Positions 18,637-27,031 of a stretch of DNA of 64,000 bases are shown one piece after another. How positions within the stretch are numbered: the first letter of the stretch is position 1; every line of letters begins with the position of its first letter. A program made the position numbers and the translations under genes. Source of the DNA: Paracoccus everestensis (lineage in GTDB: Bacteria; Pseudomonadota; Alphaproteobacteria; Rhodobacterales; Rhodobacteraceae). The notes under the pieces are model-generated. The model saw nothing but the letters and a program-made list of their open reading frames with translations, did no database searches and was not told where the DNA came from. The stretch is taken from contig NZ_CP090836.1 of NCBI RefSeq assembly GCF_021491915.1, positions 1,908,501-1,972,500 on the forward strand, read 5' to 3'.

Positions 18637-19506
18637 ATGTCCAGCCTCATCCTGCCCGCCGTGCTCAGCGGCCTGACGATGGGGGCCGTCTATGCGCTTG
18701 TCGCGCTTGGGCTGACCCTGATCTACGGTGTCCTGCACATCATCAACTTCGCCCATGGCAGCCTGCTGATGCTGGCGCTTTATGCGGCCTATTTCCTGTT
18801 CGTCCACATGGGCGTGGATCCCTATCTGGCGATCCCGATCCTGCTGCCGGTGTTCTTCTGCCTGGGCTATGCCCTGCAACGCTGGCTGATCGCCCCCATG
18901 AGCGGCGGGTCGGAACAGAACGTCCTGCTGGTCACGCTGGCGCTTGCCCTGATCATCGACAACCTGGCGCTTTACTTCTGGACATCCAACACGCGCAGCG
19001 TTGACATCCCTTATGCCTACAACACCGTGGAATTCCTGGGTGCATACCTGCCGCTGGGCCGGGTGATCGCCTTCTTCGCGGCCATCGCAGCCGCGCCCCT
19101 GCTGTGGCTGTTCATGACCCGCACCCGGACCGGGTCCGCCATCCGCGCCGTCGCCATCGAGAAGCGCGGGGCCGAGATCGTGGGCATCGACGTGAACCAC
19201 ACCTATGCGATCTGCTTCGGCATCGGCACGGCCTGCGTGGCGCTTGCCGCCTGCCTGCTGCTGCCGACCTTCTATGTCACGCCGCAGGTGGGTTACTCCT
19301 TCGTCCTCGTGGCCTTTACCACGGTCGTCCTGGGCGGCATGGGCAGCCTGCCCGGCGCGCTGATCGCGGGGCTGCTGCTGGGGGTGATCGAGTCGCTCTG
19401 CGGGCTGTTCCTGGGCGAAAGCCTGGGCCAGATCGGCATCTTTATGGCCTTCATCCTGATCCTGCTGTTCAAGCCGTCGGGTCTTCTGGGCAGGAGGGCC
19501 GCGTGA
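18637..19506 (+). CDS. Branched-chain-type ABC transporter permease (LivH type)
   Basis: 289-residue inner-membrane permease with about eight membrane segments. Family landmarks are LSGLTMGAVYALVALGLTLI at the start, then INFAHGSLLMLALYAAY, and the C-terminal VVLGGMGSLPGALIAGLLLG. The ATG at 18637 is preferred over a GTG six bases upstream. Its stop shares one base with the LivM-type start (TGATG at 19504-19508), showing tight coupling. It forms the pore with the next gene product. Confidence 0.92.
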   Translation: MSSLILPAVLSGLTMGAVYALVALGLTLIYGVLHIINFAHGSLLMLALYAAYFLFVHMGVDPYLAIPILLPVFFCLGYALQRWLIAPMSGGSEQNVLLVTLALALIIDNLALYFWTSNTRSVDIPYAYNTVEFLGAYLPLGRVIAFFAAIAAAPLLWLFMTRTRTGSAIRAVAIEKRGAEIVGIDVNHTYAICFGIGTACVALAACLLLPTFYVTPQVGYSFVLVAFTTVVLGGMGSLPGALIAGLLLGVIESLCGLFLGESLGQIGIFMAFILILLFKPSGLLGRRAA

Positions 19507-20483
19507 TGAAACCGCAATCCATGGGACAGGCGGTCCTAATCGCACTGGCGCTGATCTATCTGGCCAGCCTCTACTTCATGTCCTCGCCCGTCTGGATGGG
19601 CTTCACCATCAACGCGCTGATCGTCGCCGTCGTGGCGCTTGCCTGGAACATCACCGGCGGCTTCGGGGGCATGGCGTCCTTCGGCCATGCCGCGATGTAT
19701 GGGACCGGAGCCTATGCCTCGGCCATCCTGCAGGTCCAGTATGGCGTGAACGCCTGGATCGCCTTCGCGGCCGGGATCCTGGCGGGTGCGGCCATGGGCG
19801 CCTTCATCGGTGCGCTTGCCTTCCGCTATGGCCTCAAGGGATCCTACTTCGCGCTTGTCACGCTGGCCTTTGCCGAGGTGCTGCGGATCTGCGCCTCGTC
19901 CTTTGCCATCACCGGCGGCGGCAGCGGCTTGCAACTGCGGCTTGATCCGGGGCTGTCCACGTTGCAGTTCAATGACCGGACCGTCGTCTATACGATCCTG
20001 CTGGTGATCATGGCCCTGGTCATGGCCCTGACCGCCTGGCTGAAATATTCGCGCTTCGGCGCCTATCTGATCGCCGTGCGCGAAAACGAGGACGCGGCCC
20101 GCGCGCTTGGTATCGACACCTATCGCATCAAGGTCAAGGCCATGGCGATTTCGGGCGCCTTCGCGGGTCTGGCCGGGGTGCTGTATCTTCAGGTCTGGCT
20201 ATTCATCGACAGCGCCGTCGTCTATGGCAGCGCGGTGTCGATCGAGGCGCTGATCGGCCCGATCATCGGCGGCGCGGGTACCGTCTGGGGGCCGCTGATC
20301 GGCACCCTGGGCCTGCACCTGCTGGGCGAAGGCGCGAAACACCTGCTGCACAACGCGCCGGGCCTGAACTTCGTGCTGTACGCGGTGGTCCTGATCTGCG
20401 CGCTGCGTTTCCTGCCCCAGGGCCTGATGGGGCTTGCCGCCCGCATCGGCACCTTCCGCAAGAAGGAGGGCGACAATGCTTGA
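19506..20483 (+). CDS. Branched-chain-type ABC transporter permease (LivM type)
   Basis: 325-residue permease of the LivM type. It begins MKPQSMGQAVLIALALIYLA and carries NITGGFGGMASFGHAAMYG, the LKGSYFALVTLAFAEVLRI segment and the C-terminal IGPIIGGAGTVWGPLIGTLG. I chose the ATG at 19506 because it overlaps the LivH-type stop, although the reading frame is open well upstream. The ATPase gene starts eight bases before its own end. Length and topology are normal for the family. Confidence 0.92.
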   Translation: MKPQSMGQAVLIALALIYLASLYFMSSPVWMGFTINALIVAVVALAWNITGGFGGMASFGHAAMYGTGAYASAILQVQYGVNAWIAFAAGILAGAAMGAFIGALAFRYGLKGSYFALVTLAFAEVLRICASSFAITGGGSGLQLRLDPGLSTLQFNDRTVVYTILLVIMALVMALTAWLKYSRFGAYLIAVRENEDAARALGIDTYRIKVKAMAISGAFAGLAGVLYLQVWLFIDSAVVYGSAVSIEALIGPIIGGAGTVWGPLIGTLGLHLLGEGAKHLLHNAPGLNFVLYAVVLICALRFLPQGLMGLAARIGTFRKKEGDNA

Positions 20484-21216
20484 GGTCCGCAACCTGTCCA
20501 AAAGCTTCGGCGGCCTGAAGGCGGTCGACAACGCATCCTTGGACGTGCCCGAAGGCGGCATCGTCGGCCTGCTGGGTCCGAACGGCGCGGGCAAGACCAC
20601 CTGCTTCACCATGATCGCGGGCTTTACCAAGCCGAACGACGGCACACTGCGCTTCATGGGCCAGGACATCACCGGCCTGCCCCCGCACCGCATCTGCGCC
20701 ATGGGGATGATCCGCACCTTCCAGATCGTGCAGCCCTTCGCGGGTCTGACGGTGCAGGAAAACATCGCGGTCGGCGCCTATCTGCACCACCACAACCGGG
20801 CCGAGGCGATGGGAGTGGCCCGCCAGGTCGGCAAGCGGCTGGGCATGGGCGCGCTGCTGGACCGTCCGGCATCATCCCTGACCATCGCGGGGCGCAAGCG
20901 GCTGGAACTGGCCCGCGCCCTTGCCACCGGCGCGAAGCTTCTGCTGCTGGACGAGGTGATGGCCGGGCTGATCCCGTCCGAGGTGTCGGAAATCGTCGGC
21001 ATCATCCGCCAGATCCGCGACGAGGGGCACACCTTCCTGATGATCGAACATGTCATGCAGGCGGTGATGAGCCTAGCCGAAACCGCCTATGTGCTGAACC
21101 ACGGCAAGATGATCGCGCATGGCACGCCGCAGGACCTGGTCCGGGATCCCGGCGTGGTCGAAGCCTATCTGGGCCACGGTGCCGCCGCGCGCCTGCAGGA
21201 GGGACAGCATGCTTGA
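20476..21216 (+). CDS. Branched-chain-type ABC transporter ATPase (LivG type)
   Basis: 246-residue ABC ATPase. Walker A is GLLGPNGAGKTT, the signature region reads SSLTIAGRKRLELARALA (a degenerate LSGG seen in LivG relatives), and Walker B is LLLLDEVMAGL. The start at 20476 has GGAGGGCGAC just upstream and lies inside the end of the LivM-type gene. Its 3' end overlaps the second ATPase gene by eight bases. It powers uptake with the LivF-type subunit. Confidence 0.92.
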   Translation: MLEVRNLSKSFGGLKAVDNASLDVPEGGIVGLLGPNGAGKTTCFTMIAGFTKPNDGTLRFMGQDITGLPPHRICAMGMIRTFQIVQPFAGLTVQENIAVGAYLHHHNRAEAMGVARQVGKRLGMGALLDRPASSLTIAGRKRLELARALATGAKLLLLDEVMAGLIPSEVSEIVGIIRQIRDEGHTFLMIEHVMQAVMSLAETAYVLNHGKMIAHGTPQDLVRDPGVVEAYLGHGAAARLQEGQHA

Positions 21217-21910
21217 GATTTCCGGCATCCGCGCGGGCTATGGCTCCATGGCCGTGCTGCACGGCATCGACCTGCGCGTCGACGCGGGCGAGATCGTGGC
21301 CCTGCTGGGCTCGAACGGGGTGGGCAAGACCACGCTGAACAACGTCATCTCGGGCTTCATCCGGCCCACGGCAGGCGAGGTGCGGTTCGAGGGAACGCGC
21401 ATCACCGGCATGAAGCCGCGCGACATCGTGGCCCTTGGCATCGCGCAGGTCCCCGAAGGCCGCAAGATCTTCCCCAACCTGTCGGTCGCGGAAAACCTGG
21501 AACTGGGCGCGTTCCGACGCGCCACCGCCAACCGCAAGCAGAACTTCGACCGCATCTGCACGATCTTCCCGCGCCTGCGCGAACGGCTGGACCAGCTTGC
21601 GGGCACGCTGTCGGGGGGCGAACAGCAGATGCTGGCGATCGGGCGCGGCATGATGTCCGAACCCAAGCTGCTGATCCTGGACGAACCCTCGCTGGGCCTG
21701 TCCCCCCTGATGGTCGAGGAGATGTTCGGCCTGATCGGGCGCATCAACGCCGATGGCTGCGCGGTGCTGCTGGTGGAACAGAACGTGATGCAGTCGCTGA
21801 ACGTCGCAAGCCGGGCCTATGTGATCGAACAAGGCCATCTGGTGATGCAGGGGGACGCGGCCGGGATGCTGGCCGATCCGCAGCTGCGCCAGGCCTATCT
21901 GGGTCTTTGA
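21209..21910 (+). CDS. Branched-chain-type ABC transporter ATPase (LivF type)
   Basis: 233-residue ABC ATPase. It has LLGSNGVGKTTLNNVISG as Walker A, GTLSGGEQQMLAIGRGMM as signature and LLILDEPSLGLSP as Walker B. The ATG at 21209 follows GGAGGGACAGC. It completes the five-component transporter. A 61-base gap with a small GC hairpin (GCCCGCCGGGC) separates it from the lyase gene, so the downstream genes are probably still in the same transcript. Confidence 0.92.
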   Translation: MLEISGIRAGYGSMAVLHGIDLRVDAGEIVALLGSNGVGKTTLNNVISGFIRPTAGEVRFEGTRITGMKPRDIVALGIAQVPEGRKIFPNLSVAENLELGAFRRATANRKQNFDRICTIFPRLRERLDQLAGTLSGGEQQMLAIGRGMMSEPKLLILDEPSLGLSPLMVEEMFGLIGRINADGCAVLLVEQNVMQSLNVASRAYVIEQGHLVMQGDAAGMLADPQLRQAYLGL

Positions 21911-21971
21911 CGGCCCGCCCGCCGGGCGCGCGTCGTCCGGCGGCACAACAGACGCAAACGGAGAAACGAAA

Positions 21972-22865
21972 ATGTCGCTGACACGCACGCGCCGCCTGCG
22001 CCAGGCCCTGGCAGGCGAACGGGCCGTCATGGCCCCCGGGGTCGTTGACGCCATGTATGCCCGCCTTGTCGCCGAGGCCGGGTTCGAGGCCATGTACATG
22101 ACCGGCGCCGGAACATCGGCCACGCGGCTGGGCTATCCCGACGTGGGGCTGCTGACCATGACCGAGATGGTGGACAACGCCACCCGCATCGCCGACGCAT
22201 CCGACCTGCCGCTGATCGCGGACGCCGACAACGGCTTCGGCGGGCCGCTGAACGTGCGCCGGGCGATCCAGCTTTACGAACGCGGCGGGGTCGCGGCCGT
22301 CCACCTTGAGGATCAGGTGCTGCCCAAGCGCTGCGGCCATTTGTCCGGCAAGCAGCTGATCAGCGCGGAAGACATGGTCGCCAAGGTCAAGGCCGCCGTG
22401 GATGCGCGCGTGGATCCCGACTTCGTGGTCATCGCCCGCACCGACGCCCTGGCGCTGCACGGCCGCAACGCCGCCTTCGACCGGGCCGAGATGTATCGCG
22501 AGGCAGGCGCCGACGTGATCTTCATCGAAAGCCCCCTGCCCGACGACCTGCCCCATGTCGCACCACGTTTCCCCGGCATCCCGCTGCTCTACAACATGGC
22601 GACCTCGGGCAAGACGCCATTCCTGACGCGCACGGAAATCGAGGCGCTCGGCTTCAAGCTGATCATCTATCCCAACTGGCTGCTGCTCTCGGCCTGCGAG
22701 GCGGCGCGCAAGACGCTCGAGGTGCTGAAGCGCGAGGAAACCATCGCCTCGGTCGCGCCCAATGTGATGAGCTTCAAGCAGTTCTTCGACACCGCCCGCA
22801 TGGCCGAGGTGCAGGAACTGGAAGCCCGCTATGGCACGCCGGAAAACAGCCGCACCGAATACTGA
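21972..22865 (+). CDS. Isocitrate lyase/PEP mutase family lyase (dimethylmalate/methylisocitrate lyase-like)
   Basis: 297-residue TIM-barrel enzyme. The magnesium motif LIADADNGFG and the flexible active-site loop KRCGHLSGK, with its acid/base cysteine, are both present. This marks a carbon-carbon lyase and not a PEP mutase or oxaloacetate hydrolase. Family members of this length cleave methylisocitrate (PrpB) or 2,3-dimethylmalate. No methylcitrate synthase lies nearby, while a LeuCD-type hydratase does. Such a hydratase and lyase are adjacent steps in the dimethylmaleate branch of nicotinate fermentation, where the products are propionate and pyruvate. The exact substrate remains inferred. 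Confidence 0.88.
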   Translation: MSLTRTRRLRQALAGERAVMAPGVVDAMYARLVAEAGFEAMYMTGAGTSATRLGYPDVGLLTMTEMVDNATRIADASDLPLIADADNGFGGPLNVRRAIQLYERGGVAAVHLEDQVLPKRCGHLSGKQLISAEDMVAKVKAAVDARVDPDFVVIARTDALALHGRNAAFDRAEMYREAGADVIFIESPLPDDLPHVAPRFPGIPLLYNMATSGKTPFLTRTEIEALGFKLIIYPNWLLLSACEAARKTLEVLKREETIASVAPNVMSFKQFFDTARMAEVQELEARYGTPENSRTEY

Positions 22866-22889
22866 CCTGCCCAGGACAAGGGGACCGAC

Positions 22890-24290
22890 ATGGCTGTTCT
22901 TTCCGCCGATGGCGTGGATTTTGACTTCGAGATGCCGGTCGTGGTGATCGGCGCGGGCGCCTGCGGCCTTGTCGCGGCGCTTGCCGCCCATGACGCGGGG
23001 CAAGAGGTGATGATCCTCGAACGCGACGACAACCCGCAAGGCTCGACCTCGCTGTCGGCGGGCCTGATCCCGGCGGCGGGCACGCGGTTGCAGCACGAGG
23101 CCGGGATCGACGACGACCCCGACCTGTTCGCCGCCGACATCGTGGCCAAGACTCACGGCCATACGCCGCAGCACATGGCGTTGCTGGCCGCCCGAACCTC
23201 GGGTCCGATGATCGACTGGCTGATGGACAGCCACGCCGTCAGCTTCCGGCTGGTGACGGGCTTCCTTTATCCCGGCCATTCTCGGATGCGGATGCACGGG
23301 CCGGACAGCCGCACCGGGGCCGATCTGGAACAGGCGCTGCTGTCGGCGGTCTCGCGGGCGGGCATCGACCTGCTGACCGGTGCCTCGGTCGAGGATCTGT
23401 TCGTCGATGCCGAGGGCCGCGTCACCGGCGTGCGCTTCCGCCGTCCTGATGGCGCCGTGGAGACCTTGGGCTGCAAGGCGCTGATCCTGGCCTGCTGCGG
23501 CTTCGCGGGCGACGCGGACATGGTGCGCCGTCACATCCCGGAAATCGCCGACGCCGAATGCTGCGGGCATCTGTCAAACACCGGCGACGCGGTGAAATGG
23601 GGCGCGGAACTGGGCGCGCAACTGGCTGACATGGGCGCGTATCAGGGCCACGGATCGGTCGCGCATCCCCATGGGCTGCCGCTGACCTGGGCGGTCGTCA
23701 CGCAGGGCGGCATCCTGGTCGACACCGAAGGCCGACGGTTTTCCAACGAGATGCGCGGCTATTCCGAACACGGGGCCGAGGTCGCGGCACAGCCCGGCCA
23801 TGTCGCCTGGGACATCTTCGATGCCCGCTGCGAGGAAGCTGCGCTGGATTTCCATGACTATCGCGAGATCCGCAAGCTGGGCGCGGTGAAGTCCGCCGAT
23901 ACGGTCGAGGAACTGGCCGCCGCGACAGGCCTGCCCCTGGACGCGCTGCAAGCTGAACTGGATGCCATCGCCGCCGCCGCAGCCAGCGGCATACCCGACC
24001 GCCTGGGCCGCAGCTTCGCGCCCGACCAGGTGCTGGCCCCGCCCTTCCGCGCGGTCAAAGTGAATGGCGCGCTGTTCCACACCCAGGGCGGGCTGGTCAT
24101 CGACCATGACGCACGGGTGCTGCGGACCGATGGCACGCCGCTGCCGAACCTGATGGCGGGGGGCGGGGCCGCGCGCGGCCTGTCCGGCGATTCCAACTAT
24201 GGCTATCTGTCCGGCAACGGCCTGCTGTCGGCCACCGCCTTCGGGCGCCTGGCCGGCATCACCGCCGCGCGCATCGCAGCCGAGGCATGA
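22890..24290 (+). CDS. FAD_binding_2 flavoprotein (fumarate reductase / ketosteroid dehydrogenase superfamily)
   Basis: 466-residue flavoprotein. The dinucleotide motif VVVIGAGACGLVAALAAHDA (about residues 16-35) ends in ILERDDNPQGSTSLSAG. Active-site-like segments GRRFSNEMRGYSEHG and LFHTQGGLVID align with the proton-donor arginine and substrate histidine regions of fumarate reductases. The C-terminal SNYGYLSGNGL lacks the arginine found in the GxNRLGGNA motif of true fumarate reductases. No heme or Fe-S domain is present, so it is a soluble single-domain oxidoreductase acting on a C=C or C-C bond. It may reduce an unsaturated intermediate or oxidise a saturated one in the cluster pathway. 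Confidence 0.8.
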   Translation: MAVLSADGVDFDFEMPVVVIGAGACGLVAALAAHDAGQEVMILERDDNPQGSTSLSAGLIPAAGTRLQHEAGIDDDPDLFAADIVAKTHGHTPQHMALLAARTSGPMIDWLMDSHAVSFRLVTGFLYPGHSRMRMHGPDSRTGADLEQALLSAVSRAGIDLLTGASVEDLFVDAEGRVTGVRFRRPDGAVETLGCKALILACCGFAGDADMVRRHIPEIADAECCGHLSNTGDAVKWGAELGAQLADMGAYQGHGSVAHPHGLPLTWAVVTQGGILVDTEGRRFSNEMRGYSEHGAEVAAQPGHVAWDIFDARCEEAALDFHDYREIRKLGAVKSADTVEELAAATGLPLDALQAELDAIAAAAASGIPDRLGRSFAPDQVLAPPFRAVKVNGALFHTQGGLVIDHDARVLRTDGTPLPNLMAGGGAARGLSGDSNYGYLSGNGLLSATAFGRLAGITAARIAAEA

Positions 24291-24307
24291 CGAGGATGGA
24301 GGAAAAG

Positions 24308-25081
24308 ATGAAGAAGGTCCTGGTGATCGTCCCCTTCCCGATGAACGACGAGGATCTTGCCCTGCGGCAGGCGCAGATGGACGCGGTGGACCTGGGTCCG
24401 GGGATCAGGTTCGACTATCGCCCCGTGCGCGTCGGACCCAGGAACTACTCCAGCCAGCACGATATGGCGCTTGCCGATTTCTCAATACTCGACGCGGGGC
24501 TGGATGCCCAGATCGAAGGCTATGACGCAGTCTGCATCGACACCATGTCCGACAGTGGCATGGCGATGCTGCGGTCGGTGCTGGACATCCCGGTCATCGC
24601 GCCGGGGCGGCAGTCCATGCTGGTCGCGCAGATGCTGGGCGAAAAATTATCGATCCTGATGATGTGGGATCGCTGGAAGATGCTTTACACCAAGACGCTG
24701 GGCGAGTTGGGGATGGAGCATAAATGCGCCTCCATGCGGTCGATCGGCGTCACGCCCGACAACAAGGCGCTGCTGTCGGGCAAGGAAGATCAGGTCTCTC
24801 CCCTGCTGCTGGATGCCGCCCGGCGCTGCATCGACGATGACGGCGCGCAGGTGCTGATCCTGGGATCGACCACCATGCATCAGGCGCATGACTGGTTGGC
24901 AAGCCGCCTGGACGTGCCGGTCATCAATCCCGGCCCGCTGACCTACAAGCTGGCCTCGGTCGCGCTTGATCTTGGGCTGACCCATTCCAAGGCCACCTGG
25001 CCCGCGCCGCTTTCCCCCAAGCACGACATGATCCGCGCCATCGGCGCCGCCGGGGCCGCCTTCCTGGAGGACCGCCCGTGA
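24308..25081 (+). CDS. Asp/Glu racemase superfamily protein lacking catalytic cysteines (copy 1)
   Basis: 257-residue protein with the two-domain fold of the aspartate/glutamate/hydantoin racemase family (COG4126-like). In active racemases and maleate isomerases a cysteine sits in each domain. Here the first motif reads VCIDTMSDSGM, with threonine where the ACFxDPG cysteine belongs and a cysteine two positions earlier. The second reads LILGSTTMHQA, with serine in place of the GC(A/T)GM cysteine. The start at 24308 has GGAGGAA directly upstream; an ATG at 24287 overlaps the previous stop. It overlaps its paralogue by four bases. Function unknown, and probably not a two-base racemase. Confidence 0.8.
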   Translation: MKKVLVIVPFPMNDEDLALRQAQMDAVDLGPGIRFDYRPVRVGPRNYSSQHDMALADFSILDAGLDAQIEGYDAVCIDTMSDSGMAMLRSVLDIPVIAPGRQSMLVAQMLGEKLSILMMWDRWKMLYTKTLGELGMEHKCASMRSIGVTPDNKALLSGKEDQVSPLLLDAARRCIDDDGAQVLILGSTTMHQAHDWLASRLDVPVINPGPLTYKLASVALDLGLTHSKATWPAPLSPKHDMIRAIGAAGAAFLEDRP

Positions 25082-25854
25082 CCCGCATCCTTGTCATCGT
25101 CCCCTTCGCGTTGGATGCCGAGGGCATCCGCAACCGAGAGGCGCAGTCGGCCTATGTTACCTTTCCCGCCGACTGGCAGCTGACCTATCGCCCGGTCACC
25201 TGCGGGCCGATGTCCTTCATGTCGCCCCATGACTGGGGCTTGATGGATATGGCGATCTTCGAGGCGGGCTGCACGGCCCAGGACGAAGGCTTCGACGCGG
25301 TCTGCATCGACACCATGTCGGACAGCGGCATGGTCATGCTGCGGTCGGTCCTCGACATTCCGGTGATCGGCGCGGGCAAGGCGTCCATGCTCTATGCGCT
25401 GACGCTGGGCGGGCGGTTTTCCATTCTCGCGCAATGGGAACCGGCCCTGCCCCGCTATCGCAAGGCGATCCGCGAATATGGCTTCGACCGGCAATGCGCA
25501 TCCGTCCGCAGCTTCGACCAGCCGCCCGATTTCGCGAACCTGCTGGGCGGGAAAGAGGATCAGGTCTTTCCCCGGATGCGCGATGTCGCCCTGCGCTGCA
25601 TCAACGAGGACGGGGCCGAGGTGATCTGCCTGGGGTCCACCACCATGCATCAGGCGGGCGAATACCTGGCCGCGAACCTGCCCGTGCCGGTCGTGAACCC
25701 CGGTCCCCTGACCTACAAGCTGGTCGAGACCTTCCTGGCGCTTGGCCTGACCCATGGCCGTGCCGCCTATCCCGCGCCGGTCGAGCCGCGTCTGGACATG
25801 CTGCGGACGATGATGAAGGCGGGGGCGGAGGCAGAAGCGCAGGCGAAGGGTTGA
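25078..25854 (+). CDS. Asp/Glu racemase superfamily protein lacking catalytic cysteines (copy 2)
   Basis: 258-residue paralogue of the preceding protein. It keeps the same altered motifs: VCIDTMSDSGMVMLRSVLDI and CLGSTTMHQAGEYLA. Also shared are the opening LVIVPF and the NPGPLTYKLVE segment. Conservation of the same threonine and serine in two diverged copies argues for a selected alternative chemistry rather than decay. Coupled translation (ATGA overlap at 25078-25081) suggests a heteromer or paired activities. It is the last intact + strand gene of the cluster. Confidence 0.8.
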   Translation: MTRILVIVPFALDAEGIRNREAQSAYVTFPADWQLTYRPVTCGPMSFMSPHDWGLMDMAIFEAGCTAQDEGFDAVCIDTMSDSGMVMLRSVLDIPVIGAGKASMLYALTLGGRFSILAQWEPALPRYRKAIREYGFDRQCASVRSFDQPPDFANLLGGKEDQVFPRMRDVALRCINEDGAEVICLGSTTMHQAGEYLAANLPVPVVNPGPLTYKLVETFLALGLTHGRAAYPAPVEPRLDMLRTMMKAGAEAEAQAKG

Positions 25855-25858
25855 GGCG

Positions 25859-26240
25859 GTGGAGGCGGCGCGGATTCTGTCGCTCGCAGCCGCCAGCAGC
25901 GACTTCGGCGCCCTGACTGCAGGGGATCAGGCCCTCTGGCGCGACTTCGTCCTCGATACTCCGGCGGTCATGGCCGCAGGGACGGCGCATCCCTCGGTCA
26001 GCGCCGCACGGGGTGCGATGGCGGTTTCAGGATGCGCCGGCGCGGCCTCGGTCATTGGTCATGCACAGGGTGCTGCTGCGGGAACGGCTGCCCTTGCCAA
26101 CGGCATGGCGATGACGGTGCTGCAGCTTCAGGACGGTCACCGCCGCGCCCGGGGCCACCCGATGAGCCATGTCCTGCCCGCGGCCCTGGCCCTTGCCGGG
26201 GAAACGGGCGCGGCGACCGCTTGGCCGCGTGCTGCGCCAA
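25859..26240 (+). pseudogene. MmgE/PrpD-family remnant (N-terminal ~120 residues)
   Basis: An open stretch starting at a GTG five bases after the previous stop encodes a clear MmgE/PrpD N-terminal region: SVSAARGAMAVSGCAGAASV, then ALANGMAMTVLQLQDGHRRA and RGHPMSHVLPAALALAGETG. Full proteins (2-methylcitrate dehydratase and relatives) are about 450 residues. Here similarity stops near 26225, and 26252 is already the end of the opposite-strand GntR gene. The gene is therefore truncated, probably by a deletion that brought the regulator next to it. The reading frame happens to stay open, but through antisense of the GntR gene. Confidence 0.7.
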
Positions 26241-26251
26241 GGCTTCGCGCC

Positions 26252-27031
26252 TCAGCCCGGCTGAGAGCCATCCAGCAGGAAATCCCGGCCCTGTTCGCGT
26301 TTCAGCGAGACGCGGTATTCATAACGATCGGCGCAATACAGGATCTCGGCCGCATAGAAAGGCACCGTAAGCTCGTTGAAGAAGAAGCGGTTGACGCGCA
26401 TCAGCGGCGCGCCGATCGGTACCTGCAAAAGCTCGGCCGCGTATTCGTCGGCCAGTGTCGCGGTCAGCACCTGTTCCACCTGCTCGACCACCGCGCCCTC
26501 GCGCTGCACCAGGTCGATCATGTTGGTCGTGGCCAGATCCTGCCGTGTCAGCCCGGCCCCCACATCGGGCAGAAGGAAGGCCATCGACAGCGAATAGGGC
26601 CGCTTGTCCAGGTCGCGCACCCGGACCGACCGGACCAGTTCCGTGGTGGGGGCGATCCCCATCTGCGCGCAGATCCGGGGCGGCGCCTCGCCCCGGTCCA
26701 GGCTGACGACCCTTAGCCGCGTGCTTTGGCCCACGGTGTTGAGATAGCTGAACAGCCCGTTGATGTTCGACACCACCGCCCGGTTCAGGGCCGATTTCTG
26801 CGCCCGGTCGGTGACAAAGGTGCCGCGCCCGCGCATCCGGGTGATCAGCCCTTCGGCCGACAGCATCTCCATCGCCTTGCGGACGGTGATGCGGCTGACG
26901 CCGAAGCTGCCGGACAATTCCGCCTCGCTGGGAATAGGGACGTTGTCCGGGTAATAGCCGTTCACGATCCGCTCTCGCATGACGGCATAGACCCGATGAT
27001 AAAGGGGCGTCGGAGAATTGGCTTTGGTCAT
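26252..27031 (-). CDS. GntR-family regulator, HutC/FarR subfamily with UTRA domain
   Basis: 259-residue repressor. The winged helix-turn-helix (about residues 8-75) includes PIPSEAELSGSFGVSRITVR and GLITRMRGRGTFVTD. A UTRA effector-binding domain follows to the end (for example LMRVNRFFFNELTVPFYAAE). HutC-type regulators respond to a small metabolite of the pathway they control. Its ATG overlaps the stop of the upstream dehydrogenase gene by four bases, so the two form an operon pointing toward the + strand catabolic cluster. It is the best candidate to control that cluster. Confidence 0.88.
   Translation of the reverse strand: MTKANSPTPLYHRVYAVMRERIVNGYYPDNVPIPSEAELSGSFGVSRITVRKAMEMLSAEGLITRMRGRGTFVTDRAQKSALNRAVVSNINGLFSYLNTVGQSTRLRVVSLDRGEAPPRICAQMGIAPTTELVRSVRVRDLDKRPYSLSMAFLLPDVGAGLTRQDLATTNMIDLVQREGAVVEQVEQVLTATLADEYAAELLQVPIGAPLMRVNRFFFNELTVPFYAAEILYCADRYEYRVSLKREQGRDFLLDGSQPG

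Noticed and set aside
24308..25854. Annotation as hydantoin or Asp/Glu racemases, or maleate isomerase
   Set aside because: Both catalytic cysteines needed for two-base chemistry are absent in both copies.
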